Positions 56,351 to 64,000 of a stretch of 64,000 nucleotides of DNA are shown piece by piece. The notes under the pieces were generated by a model that did no database searches, was not told the origin of the DNA, and saw only the letters and a program-made list of their open reading frames with translations. Origin of the DNA: Pomphorhynchus laevis (lineage: Eukaryota; Acanthocephala; Palaeacanthocephala; Echinorhynchida; Pomphorhynchidae); NCBI GenBank assembly GCA_012934845.2, contig WNNJ02003016.1, positions 1 to 64,000 of the forward strand. Reading direction: 5' to 3'. The first letter of the stretch is position 1. Each line of letters starts with the position of its first letter. Made by a program: the position numbers and the translations under genes.

Positions 56351-57060
56351 ATCTGAGTTAAAATAAATATCGATAAATAATTAATAATTATATAAAATTT
56401 TAAACTATTTATATTTATATCAAATTAAAATTAAAAATTGAAATTTAAAATAGAAGTCAATTTTTATGAATTGACTAATAAATAACAGACGATATATCAG
56501 AATTAGGATTAGATGTCTTCAGGAGGAACTGCTATGAATTTACCTGGTGCTAGAAACTGCATCAGAAGAAACTGCTAAATAATATACTTTGCATTAAAAT
56601 AAGATACTATATTATCAAATTTAACCAGATGAAATACGTCCTTAGCACGTGTTTGTGCTAATTATAGTTACCTAGTTTAAAGGTAAGAGGAAAATTACCT
56701 CTTAATACTTACCTCTATAATTTAAGAGGAAAATTCTAATGGATAACAAATAATATACTTTGTATTACAATAATATAAGACGGTGGATAACTAAAGTAAA
56801 TCAGATAGAATTCAACATAGTCATGTATTGTGCCCTGTTGTTACCAGAAAGATGATAACATAGCAGCTCATCCAGATGACCTCTTATCTTAATTTTGATG
56901 CGTCGTATATTATTTAATCAATTTATTAAAATTTGTGTTATAAAATTTGTTAAGTTATAAAAAATCTAAATTATAAAAAATCTTAAGATTTAAATATTTA
57001 TATTTTTAAAATTTAAGTACAAAATACGTATACTCAGTAAACTAATCTGATTATTTATAT
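56351..57060. repeat. Partial Penelope-tail pieces in both orientations
   Basis: Minus piece at about 56485-56545 (ATAACAGACGATATATCAGA, TTCAGGAGGAACTGC), plus pieces near 56575-56650 and 56740-56905 (AATAATATACTTTG, then GATAACATAGCAGC.. and ..GATGACCTCTTATC). Heavily decayed; no gene. Confidence 0.55.
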
Positions 57061-57100
57061 ATTTTAAATAAACAGAAAATATTTATATGAAAAAACGTAC

Positions 57101-57388
57101 TTCTGACTTTATTTGGATTTCTTTACTACTTGAACTTAGCTCTTGTGATGATAGTTTACTTTCTACGAGATTCAGAATATTTCTTGCAGATGATTTGTAC
57201 TGTTCGAAACTTTGGCAAATTTGAAGACGTCTCCTAGTCATATCTTTTAATTGGTTATTATATGTGCTTATATCGCTACTAATGCTCTTTATTTTAATCA
57301 AATTATTAATATTCAATTGATATGTTGAAATAACAGTATCTTGCGAGACATTTTCTAAAATAGGCTCATTGGTGTCGTCAACCAGTAC
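57101..57388 (-). CDS. Long gene, exon 3
   Basis: Acceptor AACTTGTTTAG and donor GTACGT enclose exactly 96 codons: VLVDDTNEPILENVSQDTVI.., QLKDMTRRRLQICQSFEQYK.., ARNILNLVESKLSSQELSSS.. to KSE. Phase 0 at both ends. The second half is helical with heptad-like spacing. Family unknown. Confidence 0.75.
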
Positions 57389-58190
57389 CTAAACAAGTTA
57401 GTTTTGTTGAATTTTATAATAGTCTATAATTAATAATAGTTATATTGAAATGCATTTTGATATCGAAATATTTAAATTTCATTTAATTAAAGCATTTAGG
57501 ATGTGCAATCATTTTCAATTTCTTCGTTATTATAAAATAGTAAAGAGATAAAGAAGCTTATATTTTTAATAAATAAAATTATAAATTATAAATATATAAA
57601 TAAAATATATAGTATAGATGTTATATTATATAGGCCATATTAATTATAACAAATTATAATTAATTAGTATATACGTGATTGATTATATATGTATAATACA
57701 ATGAATTGATTATATATGTATACTATAATGAATTGAATATATTATATTATGATAAATTATAGTATAATTCATTATAATATAATGAATTCATTATAATCAA
57801 CTCATTATATTATAATTCATTATATTAAAATTATATCATAACCATTTTATTTTATTATAATGAATTGATTATATTATATTATGAATTGATTATACATGTA
57901 TTATATACGTTGCAGTATTAGCATGTTATTACAATTAAAATATATTGTTATGTATGTTATAAATTATATATGTTATATTATAAAGGATGTTTAGTAAAGG
58001 AAGAAATTTATATTTCAATTTATTAAATTATAAAAATATATAAGAATAATATGTTATTATTATGTATGTTATGAAGGCCATATAAATTATAATAAATTAT
58101 ATACTAAATTAAATTTAATTTTAATAAATTTAATTTAATTTTTTATAACAACAATAATTATTTGACAATAAAAAATATATAAGACAAGAT
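57389..58190. repeat. A+T-rich intron with ATAATGAATTGATTATAT-type degenerate repeats
   Basis: Between about 57670 and 57900 the string ATGAATTGATTATA and its reverse complement recur in irregular order. No gene. Confidence 0.5.
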
Positions 58191-58194
58191 TTTT

Positions 58195-58785
58195 TGTCAA
58201 CAACTGGCACAGGTGTTGGGTCGTAGAGGCAGTTCACGAACCAAACTACTCCAGACATCGCGATTCTGGGCGACATACCATAGTTTTCTTTCAGATTGCC
58301 CAAGGCGTTATTCGTCCAGCTTCGAAATTTGATCTCTCTACCGGTACAGAGATCTACATCAACGTCTCTTTCCAGAGATACCGCCCTGGAAGACCATCCG
58401 AAAAAGTCAATCCCTAAATATCCTCAGAACGTGTCCTAGACACCTCAACTGACTTTATTCGATGTGAAGAAGCAGCGACTTTACGCCAAGTCAATCCAGG
58501 ATTATCGAATTCCTAACCTTATCTCAAACGCTAGGACCGTGCACATCACGAAGGATAATCCTTTCGATCCCCTGTATCCGAGATATAGTCCCTTCGGTCA
58601 TAACCCAAAGCTCATGATCAAAAGTTAAGATAGGAATAAAATTGCGCGGTAAACTAAAACTTCGTCTGAAGACTCAACTCCCGCTTCACCACGACAGACA
58701 TGTACAAAGAACGCATTGATGCGTTAGCTGCACAGATCTGTTTCTTAATCTCCCTGACGTTCATGTCGTCCCTTGAGAATAAAAA
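58195..58785 (-). pseudogene. Degraded C-terminal fragment of another LINE
   Basis: Minus-strand frames, taken piecewise, show PILTFDHELWVMTE, ISRIQGIERIILR, LLLHIE.SQLRCLGHVLRI and GVKSLLL. This is the pattern PILTYGHE.WV.TE..S..QA.E...LR and LL.RIE.SQLRW.GH..RM, typical of the C-terminal part of certain non-LTR RTs (RTE- or R4-like). It is broken by many stops and shifts and lies in a G+C-richer patch. The clade is uncertain, and it is a different group from the CR1/L2 LINEs above. Confidence 0.6.
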
Positions 58786-58789
58786 ATAT

Positions 58790-60741
58790 TAAAATAATAT
58801 ATTATTGTATATAATATATATTAATAATATTATATTTTATAAAATAAAATGAAATTAATAAAAACACTTTTATATAAAGCTTTTATATTTTTAAAACTTA
58901 TGTTTACAAAATCAAATACTAAGATCATTTTTTATATTATAAATATAGATAATCTACGTTATATAATTAAAATTTTATTTTTAAATAATAATATTTTTTA
59001 TTATTATTAAATGTATTAAATTAAAATTTATTTACCTGAAAATGCTACAATTAGCTACAGTTTATCTATAACATCATTTATTAAAATCAATTTGTAAAAT
59101 ATAGTCCGAAATTTAATATAGTAAATATATTAAATGTAGATTATATTAAATGTAGATTTTCTAAAATATAGATTTCATTAGATATAAATCCACTTGTAAA
59201 AATAAAAAATTCGTTTGTTGTATTTGTTCATTGGGATAATCGCATTCGATATAATTTAGATTTCCACTTGTATTATAGTTAAGCTTTATTAATTAATAAA
59301 GCTTAACTATAATAATTTATTATAGTTCTTAATTTTTTTAAATTAAATTTTATTATAATTATCTTAGTATAATCTATAAATATCGTATGATAATATTATC
59401 ATATTATCACACAATAGTTATCGATTAAAATTATACGACTAAAGAAATTATGATTTGTACAATAAATTTTAAAAAATTAAATAAAATTAAAATCTAAAAT
59501 TATAAATAAAATTTTATTTTAAATTAAAATTTATTATTCAAAAAGAATCATCAGTTTTTAATTCTCCTGACGATGATAGCAGGAGATATTATTTTGTGAA
59601 ATATAATCTCAAATTATAAGTTTTAAGAAAGAATTGATGTAAATAACTTATTTTAAAGAGATTTTTATTGGTGAAAAAATGAAAGCCTGAAAATTAAAAA
59701 ATTAATACTTTGAAACAAATATTTTTAAAATTAAAGCTGCAAATGAAATTTTAAATTTTTATAATGAAAGTTTATTATTGATACGAAATTTTTATTGTTT
59801 TGCTTATTTTCAACCAAGTTTGGAGAAGTATAAAATTATTATAAAATATTATTAAAATATTAAATTTACAATCTACAAATCAACAAAATATTATTAAAAT
59901 GTTATTAAAATATTATTATAAATTATTTTAAATTATTTGTTGTTATTAATAACAAATTAATAAATTATAAAATTAATAAAATAATAAATTATCATGAAAC
60001 TTAGCATCAATTAAAACTACTTTTAATTTATATCATGTTTAAATTTAAACTTTTTATTTAAACTTGATACAAATATAAATTGTACAGAATCATATATATA
60101 ATTATTAATTATTTATTTTTATTTTCGATTTATTATTTAAATTTTATAATTCTATAAAATTTAATAATTTTAAATTTAATAATTTAATAATTCACTCAGT
60201 TATCTAATCTGAATTATTTAATTCGTACATTCAAATTAATTTTAAATTTGAAAGTGATTAATCAAATTTAAATATAAATTCGATTAATATATGATTATTT
60301 TAATTATGGAAACAAGTCAACATATTTTATTTCATAAATAAATAATAAATAAACAAATAAATAAATAAATTAAAAAATATATTCATTGCTTACACTGATC
60401 CGGAGGTGGAATAATACACTGATTATTTATCTTTATTTTTATTTATATCGTATAAAATACTCAGCTGACGTTTAGTATCAAATATAAGATTATAAGATTA
60501 CATTTTATCACAGAGAGAATTAGTAATTCGCATATTTTTATCTTAAATTTTTCGTTTTTAATTTTTTACGGATCAAAAACCAGTTAAGGTACTTAACCGC
60601 TTTTAATTTTTTACTTTTAATTAAGTAATTATAATTTCTATTTATTACTTTATAAATTATTTCGGCCATCGAAAGAAACCAAGTCATCGTTATTAGCGAT
60701 ATCAAATCGAGCAAAATATTACCACTTATTACCACTTTTAC
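58790..60741. other. A+T-rich intron sequence with small relics
   Basis: A relic of the CTGATGATGATAGCAGGAG fold-back motif occurs near 59560-59590 (CTGACGATGATAGCAGGAGA). A worn Penelope piece (ATCAATTAAAACTACTTTTA) lies near 60008. A palindrome (ATAGTTAAGCTTTATTAATT facing AATAAAGCTTAACTAT) lies near 59275-59311. No gene. Confidence 0.45.
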
Positions 60742-60933
60742 CATACCCAGCAACATGATATTAAAAAATTCAAACATTAAACATCCATATACTTCAAATT
60801 CCATTGTATCCAATGATGCTGCATATTTCGATAAGCTGATAAATACTTCAAGTTTATCATTAAAATCGAAATCATGACAAACGTTTTCAAATTCTACAAT
60901 CGGATGAACAATTAAATGGTTATTGTTAATTCC
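60742..60933 (-). CDS. Long gene, exon 2
   Basis: Acceptor ACATTTAG and donor GTAAAA enclose 64 codons: GINNNHLIVHPIVEFENVCH, DFDFNDKLEVFISLSKYAAS, LDTMEFEVYGCLMFEFFNIM, LLGM. Phase 0 at both ends. An alternative donor GTATGG five bases upstream would break the frame to exon 3. The stretch LSKYAASLDTMEFEVYGCLM looks like folded globular protein, but I cannot name it. Confidence 0.7.
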
Positions 60934-60980
60934 CTAAATGTTCATAATTATTGTGAATTTGTAAATTCATTGAAGTTTAC

Positions 60981-61052
60981 AGTAGAGAAAGGTGAATCTG
61001 ATACTTCTCGAAATTCAGCAGAATGCAAATTTAAATTCTTAATAACTTCATG
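60981..61052 (-). CDS. Long gene, exon 1 of the visible part
   Basis: Acceptor TTTCACATTTTAG, then HEVIKNLNLHSAEFREVSDS and PFST to donor GTAAAC; 24 codons, phase 0. The intron to exon 2 is 47 nt. The acceptor shows that at least one exon lies upstream, beyond 61052, where I could not find it. Confidence 0.65.
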
Positions 61053-62055
61053 CTAAAATGTGAAATAAAAGTGAATGTTTACAATATTTAAAATGTTTAC
61101 ATTATTAAACACTTTGAAATACAAAAAATGAATTAAAATATTTAATAATATAAATTTAAATAAATATTTATATAATATTTAAGTATATAATAATATATAT
61201 TATTATATTAAATATTTTAGATATTTTTTTAATATCTAATCAAATGTATAAGCGAAATATATACGGAATATTTAAAATAAAAAATTTCTTGGCAAATATA
61301 ATTTTGTCTACTGATCATTGCATTTATGAGAGATACAATGAATTTCCATATTATTTCTAAAAAGATAAGGTATCTAAATATAATGTAGTTAACGCAAAAG
61401 GCTATAATATAAGTTTGATTTCGATGATTTTGATCGCTTAGATAAAACTTTATTTTAAAAACAGCAGGAGCAAACCGTCTATTTTGAAATCAATGAAATT
61501 TGTGATTGTAGACTGAAGTTTTATTTGTTATTATTATATAATAATAACAATATATATTATTAAGTATTTATCATATACTTAGTATAAGATATTTTAATAT
61601 CAAAAATGACATAAGAAATGTCATGTTATAAAGTGTCATAAAAATGACAGTGTAAAATGGGTTGCTATCTAACGTATATTTATTAAAAAATGGAAATGAT
61701 ATAAATAGATTTAAATTTAAATAAAAAATAAAATATTTGTATTGAATATTGAAATCGTTTTGCTCAATGATTTAACTTAAAACTAAATAAGATTCTTGAT
61801 TATAAGAATAATGGCAAAACTTATATAATATTAAATATAATATATTATATTTTTACTAAAAAAAATTACGTAAAAAATTTAGAGAGATTATACATACAAT
61901 TGAAAAATCCTTGATATTTGGAAATAATCCAATATTTCGCTGTGCCACCGAAATATTGGATAAAATCTTTATAATAAATGATAATGTCTCTTCGCCTTAT
62001 TTACAATATAATGACAATTCGAGACACCTATTAAAAATATAATATAATTATATAT
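61053..62055. other. A+T-rich, no exon resolved
   Basis: A possible acceptor and short open frame near 61460-61520 (minus, STITNFIDFKIDG) lacks a fitting donor. No other feature is seen. Confidence 0.35.
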
Positions 62056-62310
62056 TGTTAAATCGATGTAATTGTTTCTGGATGCGTTGTTAATGGTATT
62101 GTTATGTCTCGTCATAATTCATTGTTCTCCCAGCTGCTGGCGAATGCAAAGCTGCAGTCAATTCACCGATGAAACGTTAACCGCTAACTTTACTGATGAA
62201 ACATTAACCGCTATTTGACAGCATAACCGTATGTATAAAAACTTATTTTGTTCCGTCGTTTTGGCAGCAGTAAAAAACGTCGATTGTTAAATTTTGTCTT
62301 TGCTCGTGTA
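62056..62310 (+). repeat. Left long terminal repeat
   Basis: Begins TGTTAAATCG and ends CTCGTGTA; matches 63481-63735 almost exactly over its whole length. Confidence 0.9.
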
Positions 62311-62327
62311 ACAAGCTATTTCGGCTT

Positions 62328-63449
62328 ATGGATAAAGTGCGCTTTGGAGACCTTATTAAACCGTTTAACGGAGAATGCGATTTTGGAGCATGGTTGGAGC
62401 GGGCGGAGATGATCGCAGACTTGCAAGCTGTTAAAAAGCTCGAAAAGTTTATTCCTCTATTCTTTGACGGACCGGCGTATGCGATTTATAGAAATTTGTC
62501 AGCGGAACAAAAATCCGATTATTCTCAACTCAAAGCGGCCTTGCTGCGAGCATTTGGTACTACAGATTTTGATGCCTTTACGAAATATAATAATCGAGAA
62601 TACCAAGAAGGCGAATCGTTGGACGCATATGCTGCAGATTTGGAAAGGTATGCAAACATCGTTAATCCAAATGTTGACAATTCTGCATGGATTCGTTGTA
62701 AATTTGTATACGGTTTGCCATCAACTATCAAGGATATTATTTTGTCTTCCTGTGCCGTAGAGAATCTGAGATTATCGGATATATTATGCCGAGCACGTAC
62801 GCTTATAACAACTGCCAATACGTCTGCTGGGTCCTGTTTTCTTACAACTACACATTCTCGCAAGCATATTGAACCAAGAGCACTGCGCTCGCATCAACGT
62901 AAAGATGTCACATGTTTCCGTTGTGGTAAATCAGGACATATAGCGCGTTATTGTACACATTTCAAGGAGCGACGGTGCTATATTTGTGACGATCCTGGAC
63001 ATCTGGCACCTCAGTGCCCAAACAAGGAACATTCAAAAAAACATCGATGGGGAGGCACAGTATTAAGTGCTGCTGGTCTTCCCTGTCCCTCTGATGATGC
63101 ACTACCTACAATTAACGTGACAATAAATGGGCGTCTTGCGGTCGCACTTGTTGATACTGGTTGTTCGAGAAGTATTGTGTCGCGTCGACTTGTTACAGAT
63201 ATATTTAAACATCCTTTCCAGGATGTTAATGGCGCCACGTGGGTCACAATGATGAACGGAAATGCGGTGAAATGTTATGAAACCGGACAAATGGAAATTT
63301 CTATCGAAACGAGATCGGTGAATATACCGTGCCTATCTTCAGATATTGGTGGTCCATATCAGATGTTGTTGGGAATGGATGTGATCAAAAAGATTGGAGG
63401 TGTTTCTATTAATGATAACGGAGATGTGAAGTTTCCTTCGACTGGTTAA
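62328..63449 (+). CDS. Gag-protease ORF of the LTR element
   Basis: A 373-codon open frame. The N-terminal two thirds fit a retrotransposon capsid-type Gag (LKAALLRAFGTTDFDAF, YQEGESLDAYAADLERYA). Two CCHC zinc knuckles follow at about residues 195-230 (CFRCGKSGHIARYC and CYICDDPGHLAPQC), then an aspartic protease with the active-site LVDTGCSR block at about 271-278 and a later LLGMDVI at about 347-353. The frame looks whole for these two parts; the usual pol remainder is absent. Reported as a virus-like element relic. Confidence 0.8.
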   Translation: MDKVRFGDLIKPFNGECDFGAWLERAEMIADLQAVKKLEKFIPLFFDGPAYAIYRNLSAEQKSDYSQLKAALLRAFGTTDFDAFTKYNNREYQEGESLDAYAADLERYANIVNPNVDNSAWIRCKFVYGLPSTIKDIILSSCAVENLRLSDILCRARTLITTANTSAGSCFLTTTHSRKHIEPRALRSHQRKDVTCFRCGKSGHIARYCTHFKERRCYICDDPGHLAPQCPNKEHSKKHRWGGTVLSAAGLPCPSDDALPTINVTINGRLAVALVDTGCSRSIVSRRLVTDIFKHPFQDVNGATWVTMMNGNAVKCYETGQMEISIETRSVNIPCLSSDIGGPYQMLLGMDVIKKIGGVSINDNGDVKFPSTG

Positions 63450-63480
63450 TTATTTTCGTGATTGGAAGATCAGGCGGAGG

Positions 63481-63735
63481 TGTTAAATCGATGTAATTGT
63501 TTCTGGATGCGTTGTTAATGGTATTGTTATATCTCGTCATAATTCATTGTTCTCCCAGCTGCTGGCGAATGCAAAGCTGCAGTCAATTCACCGATGAAAC
63601 GTTAACCGCTAACTTTACTGATGAAACATTAACCGCTATTTGACAGCATAACCGTATGTATAAAAACTTATTTTGTTCCGTCGTTTTGGCAGCAGTAAAA
63701 AACGTCGATTGTTAAATTTTGTCTTTGCTCGTGTA
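63481..63735 (+). repeat. Right long terminal repeat
   Basis: 255 bases matching 62056-62310; followed directly by Penelope-like sequence. Confidence 0.9.
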
Positions 63736-64000
63736 TAATGCGTTAAATTAATGAAATTTTAGGAATTGCAACTATTTGGAACGATATTGGCTTTCAAAAT
63801 CGTTGTAATAATTAAATAGATGCATATTTTAAACTAGATTACTATAAAAAATACCATAAACAGAAAATAGTAAAATATATAAATCAACACAATAATATAA
63901 AGAATAAATTTAAACTCTTAATCGGCAAATTTTTATGGATGGATAATAAATATACTTTGTATTATAATAAGATACTATATAATCAAATTTAATCAGAGGA
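63736..64000 (+). mobile_element. Penelope-like 3' fragment running off the window
   Basis: Matches the RT thumb region and coding end (AATGAAATTTTAGGAATTGC, ATATAAATCAACACAATAAT, ATGGATGGATAATAAATATA) and the start of the 3' tail (ATAATCAAATTTAATCAGAG). The frame is interrupted relative to the copy at 8.2 kb. The window ends before the pseudoknot region. Confidence 0.8.

Larger units (their letters stand above)
23089..61052 (-). other. Gene model: 13-exon host gene with transposon-filled introns
   Basis: Thirteen minus-strand coding exons have acceptor and donor sites and compatible phases from 61052 to the stop at 23089. Most junctions are phase 0, which supports a single reading frame through all of them. 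The joined product would be about 770 residues, rich in charged helical sequence; no domain is recognised. The 5' end is not found, as the first listed exon has an acceptor. Weak points are exon 7 (an in-frame TAG unless a 36-nt intron is removed) and its donor. Two adjacent genes instead of one is the main alternative. Introns range from about 30-60 nt to nearly 11 kb and contain LINEs, Penelope pieces and the hammerhead array. Confidence 0.6.
62056..63735 (+). mobile_element. Short LTR element with gag and protease only (non-autonomous, TR-GAG-like)
   Basis: Two 255-bp direct terminal repeats (62056-62310 and 63481-63735), nearly identical, flank a single ORF. There is no reverse transcriptase, RNase H or integrase, so it would depend on a relative. 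The near-identical repeats suggest a recent insertion. No clear target duplication is visible. It lies within a worn Penelope-like copy, whose sequence resumes at 63736. A purine-rich stretch precedes the right repeat. Family: gypsy-like by its zinc-knuckle gag, uncertain. Confidence 0.8.

Noticed and set aside
57670-57900. ATAATGAATTGATTATAT repeats as an origin or regulatory array
   Set aside because: They are irregular A+T-rich drift with no fixed period.
62464-63290. Alternative ORFs over the gag-protease frame
   Set aside because: They overlap a frame with zinc knuckles and a protease motif and show nothing of their own.

Overview
The window is about three-quarters A+T by eye and reads as a transposon-packed animal (invertebrate) genome. 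Introns that can be resolved have GT..AG borders; the short ones are about 40-60 nt, others run to many kb. A Jun-type bZIP gene and the mobile families present (CR1/L2-like LINEs, Penelope-like elements, hAT, IS630/Tc1-mariner, a small LTR element, hammerhead-bearing repeats) all fit a metazoan. I cannot name the species or phylum. No rRNA, tRNA or CRISPR was seen.

Host genes. (1) An intronless Jun-family transcription factor on the minus strand (16351-18768) sits in the only sizeable transposon-poor island. (2) A chain of thirteen short minus-strand exons from 61052 down to 23089 has splice sites and phases that fit one gene about 38 kb long. It encodes a roughly 770-residue, probably coiled-coil protein that I do not recognise. 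Its introns hold most of the mobile DNA, including the hammerhead array. (3) A lone UBA-domain last exon (51992-52073, plus strand) and an unrecognised 178-codon ORF (35162-35695, plus strand) lie inside those introns.

Layout. 1-1.2 kb: long fold-back plus A+T-rich DNA. 1.2-5.4 kb: LINE fragment plus Penelope-tail modules and a captured gene 3' end; the whole block recurs at 41.4-45.6 kb. 5.4-8 kb: tail modules and an inverted pair of hammerhead repeats. 8.05-9.95 kb: an hAT element with a perfect 8-bp target duplication, into which a Penelope-like element has inserted. 10.7-12.7 kb: head-to-tail Penelope 5' parts. 14.8-16.2 kb: a 256-bp tandem array made of Penelope-tail sequence. 16.35-18.77 kb: Jun. 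19.9-22.1 kb: a decayed IS630/Tc1-mariner element. 23.1-23.65 kb: last two exons of the long gene. 24-26.9 kb: scrambled Penelope pieces. 28.3-32.8 kb: a second LINE split by a Penelope 3' fragment. 33.4-41.1 kb: more exons and fold-back elements. 45.9-47.2 kb: tail modules. 48.0-51.2 kb: a 322-bp tandem array whose consensus folds as a type III hammerhead ribozyme. 51.8-61.05 kb: upstream exons separated by A+T-rich DNA and a degraded LINE fragment. 62.06-63.74 kb: a short LTR element with only gag and protease, inside another Penelope copy that runs off the window.

The most unusual signals are: (a) the hammerhead-bearing tandem array and its dispersed inverted relatives; (b) about twenty copies of a Penelope 3' tail that can fold as a pseudoknot, both alone and amplified as a satellite; (c) an unrecognised gene split across 38 kb of transposons, whose last exon and 3' flank have been copied elsewhere.
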